Assembly: GCF_039534975.1 (NCBI RefSeq)
Contig: NZ_BAAAWH010000001.1
Coordinates: forward strand, 1,860,001 to 1,924,000
Reading direction: 5' to 3'
Length of the DNA: 64,000 bases
From: Microbacterium terregens
GTDB taxonomy: Bacteria; Actinomycetota; Actinomycetes; Actinomycetales; Microbacteriaceae
Part shown: positions 24,617 through 32,689 of the stretch, piece after piece
Numbering within the stretch: position 1 is the first letter of the stretch
Layout of the letters: each line of letters begins with the position of its first letter
Program-made: the position numbers and the translations under genes
Notes under the pieces: generated by a model
What the model saw: only the letters and a program-made list of their open reading frames with translations
Databases searched by the model: none
What the model was told of the DNA's origin: nothing

Positions 24617-26206
24617 ATGTCCCGCGCAGCCGCTCCGCGACCGATCCTGCCCCTGTGGGCCGCGGTTCTCGCGTCCCTCGCGGGCGGACTCCTCCTCACC
24701 CTCGCCTTCCCCGCCCTCGGGTGGTGGCCGATGGCCTTCCCGGCCGTCGTGCTCGCCCTGATCAGTCTGGTGGGACGCAGCATCGGGGCGGCCGCGCTCG
24801 TGGGCTTCGTCTTCGGTGCCGCCTTCTTCCTGGTCAACCTCTTCTTCACCGCCCGCTATCTGGGCCCGGTGCCCTGGATCGCGCTGTCCATGCTGGAAAC
24901 GGCGCTCACCGCCGTGGGGGCCATCCCGATCGCACTGGCCTATCGCTGGATCCCGCGGGTTCTGCCCGGCCTCACCGGTCGGCTGCTCGTGCTTCCGCTG
25001 GTGGTGGCGGGGCTGTGGACGCTGCGTGAGCAGATTGTGGGCTCGTGGCCATATGGCGGCTTCCCGTGGGGTCGCATCGGCATCACCCAGGCTGGCAGCC
25101 CACTGGCGCACCTGGCGTCCTGGGTCGGTGTCTCCGGCTTGACGTTCCTGATGGTGCTGCTCTGCGCCGCGTCGATCGAGTACGTGCGTGTCGCGCGATT
25201 CCGCCGTCCGCTCACCGTGCTGCCCACGGCCATCGTCGCGGTGCTGCTCGTGCTCGTTCCACAGTTCCCGACCACTCCCGCCGGCACGCTGCGTGTCGGC
25301 GCCGTGCAGGGCAACGGCCCCGCGGGATACTTCGATGCGCGTACGCCGAACGCGGTGCTGCGCGCACAGTTGGCGGCCACCGCGCCGCTCCTGGACGAGG
25401 ACATGGACGTCCTGCTCTGGCCGGAGGGAGGGGTCGACTCCGATCCGACGAGCAACGCCGAGACGGCAGCGGTCCTGGACTCGCTGGCAGAGCGCATCGG
25501 TGCGCCGCTCCTGGTCAGCGCGGTGACCGCTCGCGACGACGAATACTTCAACTCCGCGCTGCTGTGGCGGGCGCACGAGGGCGCCGTGCAGACGTACGAC
25601 AAGCGGCATCCGGTCCCGTTCGGCGAGTATGTGCCGGACCGCGCCTTCTTCGAACCGTTCGCGCCCGATCTGATCGGGCTGATCCAGCGCGAGTACACGC
25701 CCGGCACGAGTGCGCCGTTCTTCGACATCGACGGAGTGGGCGTGGGCCTTGCGATCTGCTTCGACGTGATCTACGACGACGTCATCTGGGACGGCGCCCA
25801 CGCCGGCGCGCAGATCTACATGTTCCAGACCAACAACGCAGACTTCCGAGGCACGGACGAGAACCTTCAGCAGCTGGCCTTCGCCCGCATGCGCGCGATC
25901 GAGACCGGCCGGTCTGTGGTGAACCTCTCGACGGTGGGCACGAGTCAGGTCATCGCGCCGGACGGGTCGACGATCGACGGACTCGCGGCCGACGAGGCCG
26001 GACACATGCTCAGCGACGTCCCGCTGCGGACGGGCCTCACCCCCGCCGTGATCGTGGGGGAGTGGGTCAAGAGCATCCTCGGGTGGGGAAGTCTTCTCGC
26101 CCTGATCGGCGCCGGTGTGCTCGCGGGGCGGGTCACGCGCGATCGCAACGGACCGGGTGGGGACACGAAAACGCCGGCCCCCGAAGGGACCGGCGTTCCG
26201 CGTTGA
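24617..26206 (+). CDS. lnt: apolipoprotein N-acyltransferase
   Basis: Membrane enzyme of 529 aa that adds the third acyl chain to the N-terminal Cys of lipoproteins. About six membrane helices come first, then the nitrilase-like extracytoplasmic domain, then a C-terminal helix. The catalytic triad is complete: Glu270 (LWPEGG), Lys329 (YDKRHPVPFGEYVP) and Cys381 (AICFDVIY). ATG 24617 is 7 nt after helY. The last coding codons contain the left part of a terminator hairpin shared with the convergent rbpA. Polyprenol-phosphate mannosyltransferase, often next to lnt in actinobacteria, is not here. Confidence 0.92.
   Translation: MSRAAAPRPILPLWAAVLASLAGGLLLTLAFPALGWWPMAFPAVVLALISLVGRSIGAAALVGFVFGAAFFLVNLFFTARYLGPVPWIALSMLETALTAVGAIPIALAYRWIPRVLPGLTGRLLVLPLVVAGLWTLREQIVGSWPYGGFPWGRIGITQAGSPLAHLASWVGVSGLTFLMVLLCAASIEYVRVARFRRPLTVLPTAIVAVLLVLVPQFPTTPAGTLRVGAVQGNGPAGYFDARTPNAVLRAQLAATAPLLDEDMDVLLWPEGGVDSDPTSNAETAAVLDSLAERIGAPLLVSAVTARDDEYFNSALLWRAHEGAVQTYDKRHPVPFGEYVPDRAFFEPFAPDLIGLIQREYTPGTSAPFFDIDGVGVGLAICFDVIYDDVIWDGAHAGAQIYMFQTNNADFRGTDENLQQLAFARMRAIETGRSVVNLSTVGTSQVIAPDGSTIDGLAADEAGHMLSDVPLRTGLTPAVIVGEWVKSILGWGSLLALIGAGVLAGRVTRDRNGPGGDTKTPAPEGTGVPR
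26170..26197. terminator. bidirectional terminator between lnt and rbpA
   Basis: AACGCCGG (26170-26177) and CCGGCGTT (26190-26197) form an 8-bp stem, extended by three inner pairs after one mismatch. On the + strand an A-rich stretch precedes it; it lies inside the last codons of lnt and 13 nt past the rbpA stop. Confidence 0.6.
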
Positions 26207-26209
26207 CGA

Positions 26210-26593
26210 TCAGGCGCTGAGCTTGCCGGCGGTGACGTCCTCGCCGGCGCCGCGGCGGGCGCGGACGAAGGCGAGACGTTCCTCAAGCAGCTCCTCCAGC
26301 TCGGGGATGCTGCGACGCTCCAGCAGCATGTCCCAGTGGGTGCGCGGGACCTTGTCCTCGCTGTGGTCGACGGTCGCGGTGCCGTCGCCGATGCGGAGCA
26401 GGGCCTCGGCGCCGCAGATGCGGCATTCCCAGGCCTCGGGGACCTCTGCGTCGACCGCGAAGGTCAGTGTGGTGTCGCGTGCACAGGCCGTGCACTGATA
26501 GATGTGTTGTGCGCGTTCATGGAACACGACGCCCTCTTCGCTCTGTAAGCTCTGGGCGCCGAGTCGTATGCCGCGTAAGCTGCGGTCTGCCAT
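26210..26593 (-). CDS. rbpA: RNA polymerase-binding protein RbpA
   Basis: Actinobacteria-specific general transcription factor (127 aa) that binds core RNA polymerase and the principal sigma factor and stabilises open complexes. The family start MADRSLRGIRLGAQSL is present; zinc-type CTAC and CRIC pairs lie in the central core (near residues 35 and 57), and the sigma-interaction region follows (VPRTHWDMLLERRSIPELEE). The ATG is set by GAGGACCACACA upstream; longer upstream frames are not conserved. TATACC/TATACA-like -10 sequences occur near 26613-26625. It ends 3 nt before the lnt stop on the other strand. Confidence 0.95.
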   Translation of the reverse strand: MADRSLRGIRLGAQSLQSEEGVVFHERAQHIYQCTACARDTTLTFAVDAEVPEAWECRICGAEALLRIGDGTATVDHSEDKVPRTHWDMLLERRSIPELEELLEERLAFVRARRGAGEDVTAGKLSA

Positions 26594-26700
26594 TGTGTGG
26601 TCCTCTCGTCGCTGTATAGGTATAGCGCTGTGACCTGAGCGGATCATCCGAACCGAGCCCCTCCCAGCGTCATTCACAGACGATGCTCAGGGCAGGTTGC

Positions 26701-27504
26701 TCAGGGGGTGGGTGGTGGGGGATTTCCGCCCTGGAGGACCTCCAGGGCGATGTCTGCGCGGTCGGTGACGAGGCCGTCCACGCCCATCGAAACGAGTCTG
26801 CGCATGTCGCGCGGGTCGTTGACAGTCCAGACGTGGACCTCGACGTTCTGGCGGTGCGCCGCGGCGATCAGCCGCGGCGTCACGATGCGCAACGATCGGT
26901 ACCGCTCGGGCACCTGCAGCGCATCCACACTCGCCAGCGCTCGGGCCACGAGCCGCGACGAGTGCGACGCCAGTGCACCGAGAACACGCCCGATCGTCGC
27001 GCTCCCGGCCGAGGTGGCAGGGCGCATGCCGGGCGCCGCGGACTCGGCCGCGGCCAGCGCGGTGCGGCGGCGCAGGTCGGAGAAGCTCGTCAGAAGCACC
27101 CGGTCCGCGTGCGGTGCCACGATCCGACCGACTTCAGGGGCGGCATCCTTCGCCTTCACGTCGAGGTTGAAACGCGTGCGGGGGAACGAATCCAGCGCCT
27201 GCTCGAGGGTGATCAGGCCACCGCGGTCGGCCAGGAGGGATTCGAGCTCGCCGAGGGTCACGTCTGCGACCTTGCGCGGGTCGTCCGCGACGCGGGACAG
27301 GTCGTCGTCGTGGAACAGCACGACCGTGCCGTCGACGGTGAGATGACAGTCGGACTCGATGTACTCAGCTCCTGCCGCGTGCGCGGCCGCGACGGCCGCA
27401 AAAGAATTCTCGACCACGCCGTGAGCCACGTCCTCCGCAGTCAGAAGACCCCGGTGGGCGAGCACCCGCGGTCGTGCGGTGCCCATGAACCAACCGTGCG
27501 TCAC
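26701..27504 (-). CDS. glycerophosphodiester phosphodiesterase family protein
   Basis: GDPD-fold hydrolase of 267 aa that cleaves glycerophosphodiesters to an alcohol and glycerol-3-phosphate, or a related lipid head group. Catalytic-site residues are in LAHRGLL near residue 14, ENSFAAVAAA near 30, YIESDCHLTVDG near 46 and LFHDDDLSRV near 62; the C-terminal part holds VHVWTVNDPRDMRRL near 222 and DGLVTDRADIA. No signal peptide is present. Its ATG overlaps the SPFH gene stop by 4 nt (ATGA), so it is the third cistron of an nfeD-SPFH-GDPD operon, which hints at a membrane-lipid role. Confidence 0.9.
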   Translation of the reverse strand: MTHGWFMGTARPRVLAHRGLLTAEDVAHGVVENSFAAVAAAHAAGAEYIESDCHLTVDGTVVLFHDDDLSRVADDPRKVADVTLGELESLLADRGGLITLEQALDSFPRTRFNLDVKAKDAAPEVGRIVAPHADRVLLTSFSDLRRRTALAAAESAAPGMRPATSAGSATIGRVLGALASHSSRLVARALASVDALQVPERYRSLRIVTPRLIAAAHRQNVEVHVWTVNDPRDMRRLVSMGVDGLVTDRADIALEVLQGGNPPPPTP

Positions 27505-28454
27505 GTCGACGGCGGCCCGGCGGGTTCCTGTGTGGCAGCGGGTCGTTTGCCGGCTTCGACGACGCTCCCGGCGAAGGCGGTGCTCATGCCTTTGAGAGCC
27601 TCGGTGAACTCGCTCGGGATGATCCAGAGCTTGCTGGATGCGCTGTCTGCGATCTTCGGAAGCGTCTGCAGGTACTGGTAGGCGAGCAGTTTCTCGTCCG
27701 GGTTTCCCAAGTGGATCGCGCTGAAGACGGTCTGGATCGCTTCCGCCTCGCCCTGGGCGCGCAGAACGGCCGCCTGCTTGTCGCCCTCGGCGCGGAGGAT
27801 CTCCGCCTGTCGGGCGCCTTCCGCGGTGAGGATCGCCGACTGCTTCGTACCCTCTGCGGTCAGGATGAGGGCGCGACGGTCACGCTCGGCGCGCATCTGC
27901 TTCTCCATCGAGTCCTGGATGCTCACCGGCGGGTCGATGGCCTTCAGCTCGACTCGTCCGACGCGGATGCCCCACTTTCCGGTGGCCTCGTCCAAGACGA
28001 TCCGCAGCTGACCGTTGATCTCGTCGCGGCTGGTCAGCGCCTCCTCCAGGTTGAGGCCACCGACCACGTTGCGGAGAGTGGTGGTCGTCAGCTGCTCGAC
28101 GGCGCCGAGGTAATTGCGGATCTCGTAGGTCGCCGCCCGCGGGTCGGTGACCTGGAAGTAGATGACCGTATCGATCGAGACGACCAGGTTGTCCTCGGTG
28201 ATCACCGGCTGCGGCGGGAACGACACCACCTGCTCGCGCATGTCGATGAGCGGGCGGACCCGATCGATGAACGGGACCAGGATGTTCAGACCCGGCAGAA
28301 GCGTCTTGTGATACCGCCCGAGGCGCTCGACGACGCCGGCCGTGGCCTGCGGGATGATCCGGATGGACCGGACGATGACGACCAGTACGAAGATGAAAAC
28401 CGCGATGGCCAGCAGCCAGCCGATGGCCGTCGGGATGAAACTCTCGGGGGTCAT
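27501..28454 (-). CDS. SPFH domain-containing membrane protein (stomatin/HflK-like)
   Basis: Band-7/SPFH scaffold protein of 317 aa, anchored by one N-terminal membrane helix (IGWLLAIAVFIFVLVVIVRS, residues 12-31). The SPFH domain runs from about residue 38 (GVVERLGRYHKTLLPGLN) to 200, followed by a coiled-coil with repeated AEG/ARQAEILRAEGDKQA segments (residues 205-250). Such proteins oligomerise into membrane microdomain scaffolds. Its start overlaps the NfeD stop by 4 nt; SPFH-NfeD pairs are a widely conserved partnership. The C-terminal tail is Pro/Ala rich. Confidence 0.92.
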   Translation of the reverse strand: MTPESFIPTAIGWLLAIAVFIFVLVVIVRSIRIIPQATAGVVERLGRYHKTLLPGLNILVPFIDRVRPLIDMREQVVSFPPQPVITEDNLVVSIDTVIYFQVTDPRAATYEIRNYLGAVEQLTTTTLRNVVGGLNLEEALTSRDEINGQLRIVLDEATGKWGIRVGRVELKAIDPPVSIQDSMEKQMRAERDRRALILTAEGTKQSAILTAEGARQAEILRAEGDKQAAVLRAQGEAEAIQTVFSAIHLGNPDEKLLAYQYLQTLPKIADSASSKLWIIPSEFTEALKGMSTAFAGSVVEAGKRPAATQEPAGPPST

Positions 28455-28924
28455 GCGGTGGGTTCCTCTTCCTGGGGTCGGACGTAGGCGGTGGCGCCGT
28501 CGATGCGGCTGACGCGGATGACGGTGCCCGGCTCCAGCTCGGCTCCGCGATCGGGGCGGGCGGTCCACGTGTCGCCGTTGGCGAGTTTCACCTGGCCGCC
28601 GTGCGGCGTCACCGTCGACAGCACGCGTCCGCTCAAGCCGACGAGCGCGGCGACGTTGGTCGGAGTGGGATCCTCGCCACGCCGCAGCCGGCGCAGCAGC
28701 GGGGGACGCAGCAGCAGGACGAGCACCGCAGCGACGACCGCGGCGATGATGACCTGGAGCCACACCGGCGCGCCGATCAGGTCTGAGCCGAGGCCCGCGA
28801 TGCCGCCGATGCTCAGCATCAGGAACGTGAAATCGAGGGTCAGCATCTCGATCACGAGGAAGACCAGGATCAGGACGAGCCACCCGATCCAGGCGAATTG
28901 TTCGATGGTCTGGATGAACTCCAC
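28451..28924 (-). CDS. NfeD family membrane protein
   Basis: Short NfeD protein (157 aa) without the protease domain. Two to three membrane helices (WIGWLVLILVFLVIEML and LQVIIAAVVAAVLVLLL) are followed by a C-terminal OB-fold domain (VGLSGRVLSTVTPHGGQVKL, GTVIRVSRIDGATAYV). NfeD proteins work with SPFH scaffolds, and the next gene encodes one. GTG 28924 is chosen because AGGAGG lies 6 nt upstream; an upstream in-frame start at 28954 has no such site. Confidence 0.9.
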   Translation of the reverse strand: MEFIQTIEQFAWIGWLVLILVFLVIEMLTLDFTFLMLSIGGIAGLGSDLIGAPVWLQVIIAAVVAAVLVLLLRPPLLRRLRRGEDPTPTNVAALVGLSGRVLSTVTPHGGQVKLANGDTWTARPDRGAELEPGTVIRVSRIDGATAYVRPQEEEPTA

Positions 28925-29087
28925 GGCGTGCCTCCTGTGGCTCGAACCTATCACGCGGGCCCCGCCGAGGGCCGGTCAGACGCCGCCCGCCGAGCCCCGT
29001 TGGTAGGGTCGAGGGGCGCCCGCGCACCGCGCGCGGAGGCCGCGGCATCCGCCCGATCAGCGCTTCGCACCACTCCTGGAGTCTCCC

Positions 29088-29861
29088 GTGACCGACCCCC
29101 TCATCCCTCTTGCCCCCGGCTCGCTGAGCGGAAAGACAGCACTTGTCACCGGCTCGTCCCGAGGCATCGGCGCTGACACCGTCCAGTACTTCGCGCAGGC
29201 CGGCGCGAACGTCGTCATCAACTTCCGCAACAAGGCGCCCCGGGCCGAGAAGCTGGCTGCGCAGCTGCGCGAGTCGGGCGTCGAGGTTCTCGTGGTCGGG
29301 GCTGACCTGACCGACGCCGAGTCGGTCCAGGCGATGCTCTCCGAGGTCGAGCGGGCCTTCGGCTCGCTGGACATCCTCGTCCTGAACGCATCCGGCGGCA
29401 TGGAGTCCGGCATGGGGGAGGAGTACGCCCTTCAGCTCAACCGCGACGCGCAGGTGAGAGTGCTGGATGCCGCCCTGCCGCTCCTGGCAGACGGGTCCCG
29501 TGTCGTGTTCGTCACGAGCCATCAGGCGCACTTCATCCGCACGACGCCCACGATGCCCGAGTACGTCCCGGTCGCGCTGTCCAAGCGCGCCGGAGAGGAC
29601 GCTCTGCGTGAGCGCATCCCCGAGCTGACCGACCGCGGGATCGGATTCGTCGTCGTCTCGGGCGACATGATCGAGGGCACCATCACGGCGACGCTGCTGG
29701 AGCGGGCCAACCCGGGCGCGATCGCGTCGCGTCGCGAGTCCGCCGGCAAGCTGTACAACGTGGGCGAGTTCGCGGCCGAGGTCGCTCTGGCCGCGGTCGA
29801 TCCGATCCCGCAGACGCACACGCGCCTGGTCGGCGACACGAGCTCGTTCGCGGGGGAGTGA
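29088..29861 (+). CDS. SDR family oxidoreductase
   Basis: Short-chain dehydrogenase/reductase of 257 aa with a clear Rossmann start (GKTALVTGSSRGIGADTVQYF, TGxxxGxG near residue 21) and the LVLNASGGMESG segment where NNAG is usual. The active site is unusual: after VTSHQAHF the expected YxxxK reads YVPVALSK, so the lysine is 7 residues after the tyrosine instead of 4. Activity as a normal reductase is therefore uncertain. GTG 29088 is preceded by CTGGAGTCTCCC. The stop lies next to the start of the S9 peptidase; the two genes probably form an operon. Confidence 0.85.
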   Translation: MTDPLIPLAPGSLSGKTALVTGSSRGIGADTVQYFAQAGANVVINFRNKAPRAEKLAAQLRESGVEVLVVGADLTDAESVQAMLSEVERAFGSLDILVLNASGGMESGMGEEYALQLNRDAQVRVLDAALPLLADGSRVVFVTSHQAHFIRTTPTMPEYVPVALSKRAGEDALRERIPELTDRGIGFVVVSGDMIEGTITATLLERANPGAIASRRESAGKLYNVGEFAAEVALAAVDPIPQTHTRLVGDTSSFAGE

Positions 29862-29863
29862 TC

Positions 29864-31837
29864 ATGCGCCCCGCAGACATCGAGAAGCTCATCTCGGTCG
29901 GTCGGCCCGACATCGCCCCCGACGGCTCGTTCGCCGTCTTCGCGACCTCGCGGCCCGACCTGACCGCCAACCGCGCCGTCGGTCAGCTGTGGCGCGTCGA
30001 TCTGCCGGAGGGCGCCGCGAGCCGCATCACGCGCGGCACCGCGGACACCTCACCGCGACTCTCGCCGGACGGGACGCGGATCGCGTTCCTCCGTGGTGAC
30101 GGCGCAAGCAAGCCGCAGGTGCACGTGGTGGATGCCCGGGGCGGTGAACCCGTGCAGGCGACCGACGCCCCCCTCGGCGTGGACTCCTTCGACTGGTCCG
30201 AGGACGGCGCCACCCTCGCCTTCACCGCGCGCATCCCGGAGCGGGGGCGATACGGAAGCGTGGAGGGGCTGGAGTCCTCAGCCGAGGCGCCCCGGCGCGT
30301 CACGGGCGTGCGGTGGCACTCCAATGGTCTCGGCTACCTCGCCGACCGACCCGCGCAGCTGTTCGTCGTCCCGGTGCCGGCCGTCGATGCGGAGCCTCTC
30401 TACGATCCGGCACCCGCCGTGCTGCCCGACGGTACGGAACCGCCGAAGAAGAGGGTCGTCGTCGCCGAGGCCGTCCGGCTCACGGAGGGCGCGGCATCCC
30501 GAACCGGCGCAGTCTTCCGTGGCGACGAGGTGCTGACGGTGCTGGACGAGATCGAGGACGACCATCCCGATCTGCGCTCCCGCCTGGTGGCCGTGCGCAC
30601 CGACGGCTCGGGGGAGCGGGAGCTGATCGGCCGGTCGGCCGGGCTCTCGATCTCCGAGGTCGCGGTCGCCGCCGACGGGACGATCGCCCTGCTCGCGGCC
30701 GATGTCGGAGACTCGGGACTCGATTTCGTCGGAGCAGCAACAGGACTGTGGCTGGTCGAGCACGAGGGCCCGCGACGGGTGACGGATGCCGAGACGATCG
30801 ATCTCGGCGAGGTGGGCAGCTCCATCACCGCGGTGGGGAAGGAATTCCTCGTTCAGGACCGCGCGCGAGGTCGCCTCCGTCTGCTGCGCGTGACCCGCGA
30901 CGGCGAGCTCACCGAGGTGCTCGGCGGTGACGTCGAGGTCGGCGGCTCGGCCGCCGCGGGGGAGCGGGTCGTGGCATCCGTCGCCGATCCCGGATCACTG
31001 GGAGAGCTGGTCCTGGTGGAGGACGGACGCACGCGTGCACTGACCTCCTTCGGCGGTGGAGTGCCGATCGTGACGCCGCGCGAACTCACGATTCCCGGTC
31101 GTGACGGATACCCGATCCACGGCTGGGTCGCGCAGCCCGCGGGGGAGGGACCGTTTCCGGTCCTCCTGCAGATCCACGGCGGACCGTATGCTGCGTACGG
31201 CATACACCTCTTCGATGAGACGCAGGTGCTGGTGGATGCCGGATACGCGGTCGTCTACTGCAATCCACGGGGTTCCGCCGGCTACGGGCGCGAGCACGGC
31301 CGCAGCATCCGGGGCGCCATGGGCACCGTCGACTTCTTCGACGTCGTCGACTTCCTCGACGGAGCCGTCGCGCAGGACGCCCGCCTCGACGGCGAACGAG
31401 TCGGCATCATGGGCGGTTCGTACGGCGGCTACCTCACCGCCTGGGTCATCGCCCACGACCATCGGTTCGCCGCGGCGATCGTCGAACGCGGATTCCTCGA
31501 CCCCGCCTCCTTCCAGGGGACCAGTGACATCGGTTCGTTCTTCGGAGACGAATACGTCGGCACCGACCCCGAGGCCATCGCCCGCCAGAGCCCTCTGGCG
31601 GTCGTGGGCCAGGTGGCGACGCCCACCCTCGTCATCCACTCCGAACTGGATTTCCGCTGCCCGCTCGAACAGGCGACGAGGTACTACTCGGCGCTGAAGC
31701 GGCAGGGGACGGACGCCGAACTGCTGGTGTTCCCCGGCGAGAATCACGAGCTCACCCGTGCCGGGCAGCCGCGGCACCGCATCGAGCGCTTCGAGGCCGT
31801 GCTGGAGTGGTGGCGGCGCAAGCTGCCGACTTCCTGA
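29864..31837 (+). CDS. S9 family peptidase (prolyl oligopeptidase/acylaminoacyl-peptidase-like)
   Basis: Serine peptidase of 657 aa with an N-terminal beta-propeller (repeated DGSFAVFATSR, SPDGTRIAFLRG, DGATLAFTA blades) and a C-terminal alpha/beta hydrolase domain. The catalytic triad is Ser519 in GGSYGGYL, Asp596 in SELDFRCP and His628 in GENHELTR. HGGPYAAYG near residue 436 supplies the oxyanion hole. No signal peptide is seen, so it probably degrades short peptides in the cytoplasm. ATG 29864 has GGGGGAG 6-7 nt upstream; GTG 29858 is an in-frame alternative that would overlap the SDR stop. A perfect terminator follows. Confidence 0.92.
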   Translation: MRPADIEKLISVGRPDIAPDGSFAVFATSRPDLTANRAVGQLWRVDLPEGAASRITRGTADTSPRLSPDGTRIAFLRGDGASKPQVHVVDARGGEPVQATDAPLGVDSFDWSEDGATLAFTARIPERGRYGSVEGLESSAEAPRRVTGVRWHSNGLGYLADRPAQLFVVPVPAVDAEPLYDPAPAVLPDGTEPPKKRVVVAEAVRLTEGAASRTGAVFRGDEVLTVLDEIEDDHPDLRSRLVAVRTDGSGERELIGRSAGLSISEVAVAADGTIALLAADVGDSGLDFVGAATGLWLVEHEGPRRVTDAETIDLGEVGSSITAVGKEFLVQDRARGRLRLLRVTRDGELTEVLGGDVEVGGSAAAGERVVASVADPGSLGELVLVEDGRTRALTSFGGGVPIVTPRELTIPGRDGYPIHGWVAQPAGEGPFPVLLQIHGGPYAAYGIHLFDETQVLVDAGYAVVYCNPRGSAGYGREHGRSIRGAMGTVDFFDVVDFLDGAVAQDARLDGERVGIMGGSYGGYLTAWVIAHDHRFAAAIVERGFLDPASFQGTSDIGSFFGDEYVGTDPEAIARQSPLAVVGQVATPTLVIHSELDFRCPLEQATRYYSALKRQGTDAELLVFPGENHELTRAGQPRHRIERFEAVLEWWRRKLPTS

Positions 31838-31858
31838 AGGCGGCAACGGCCAGCACGA

Positions 31859-31896
31859 AGGAGCGCGCCCCCGGGAAGATCCGGGGGCGCGCTCCT
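31859..31896. terminator. bidirectional intrinsic terminator after the S9 peptidase gene
   Basis: Perfect 16-bp inverted repeat: left arm 31859-31874 begins AGGAGCGCGCCC, right arm 31881-31896 ends GGGCGCGCTCCT, loop GAAGAT. It lies between convergent genes (S9 peptidase and HdeD-like) and can serve both. Confidence 0.8.
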
Positions 31897-31908
31897 CGTG
31901 GTGTGGGA

Positions 31909-32469
31909 CTAGATGTCTTTGTTGGAGAAGGTGAAGGCCCGGATGATCTGGATGATGCCGAGCACGATGAGCGAGATGCCCAACAGCCACCACAGCACCA
32001 GCGCGCCCCAGATGGGGGAGAAGAACAGCACGATGCCGGCGATGATGCTGATGATCGCGAAGAAGACCGTCCAGCCCTTCGAGGCCGCCTGGTTCAGCGT
32101 GGAGAGCGCCACGACGCCCTCGACGATCCACAGGATGCCGACGAGGAATCCGAGGAACAGTGCGAGCCACGCGGTTGCCGCCCCCAGGTTCAGGAACGCG
32201 ACGATGCCGGCGATGATGAACAGGATGCCGAGAGCGATGTGGCCGACGCGCGACCAGCCGCCCTTGGTCTTGGAGAAGATCCCGAGCCCGGCGTACACGA
32301 GGCCGGCCGCGATGGCGTAGATCGCGATGATCGCCGTGACGACCATCGCCGTCTTGTCCGGCCAGGCGAGGATGAGGATTCCGATGATGACGGAGAGAAC
32401 GCCGCCGATTCCGAGGGCGGTGCGAATGCCGTTGACGGCGGATTTCTCCGCTGCGTATTCGGTAGACAT
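31909..32469 (-). CDS. HdeD family (DUF308) membrane protein
   Basis: Integral membrane protein of 186 aa with six hydrophobic helices (for example GIGGVLSVIIGILILAW near residue 19 and IISIIAGIVLFFSPIWGAL near 139), matching the HdeD/DUF308 family. HdeD is linked to acid resistance in enterobacteria, but the role in actinobacteria is unknown. The ATG has AAAGGGACGACTC upstream. No operon partner: the upstream gap of about 220 nt contains an AT-rich palindrome and the end of a convergent truncated reading frame. Confidence 0.83.
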   Translation of the reverse strand: MSTEYAAEKSAVNGIRTALGIGGVLSVIIGILILAWPDKTAMVVTAIIAIYAIAAGLVYAGLGIFSKTKGGWSRVGHIALGILFIIAGIVAFLNLGAATAWLALFLGFLVGILWIVEGVVALSTLNQAASKGWTVFFAIISIIAGIVLFFSPIWGALVLWWLLGISLIVLGIIQIIRAFTFSNKDI

Positions 32470-32637
32470 GAGTCGTCCCTTTCTGGGAGTTACCTGTGAG
32501 GTGCGGTCCACAGCATAGACCCGGCAGGCGCGCTCGCACAGACCGGCGCGCTGCGGCGTGTCCATCTCATGAGTCGTCCGGGTCGGCGACCGCCCCGCGG
32601 TTCGCGCCCAGAGAACGGCCCGCATGAGCATTTGCCG

Positions 32638-32651
32638 ATAATGCACATTAT
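32638..32651. promoter_or_regulatory. AT-rich palindrome ATAATG-CA-CATTAT, operator-like
   Basis: Perfect 6-bp arms around a 2-nt centre in the gap between the HdeD-like gene and the esterase 3' end. It overlaps the start of a short rightward frame (ATG 32641/32650, MSTQTDSDRVATALTA) that ends in unrelated sequence. The pattern resembles a MarR-type autoregulatory site whose gene has been cut off; this is inference. Confidence 0.35.
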
Positions 32652-32689
32652 GTCAACTCAGACAGATTCGGACCGCGTCGCAACTGCGC

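Noticed and set aside
26701..31837. NfeD-SPFH and S9 peptidase region considered as one defence or signalling island
   Set aside because: The operons are divergent with separate starts and are common housekeeping-type genes in actinobacteria; nothing links them mechanistically.
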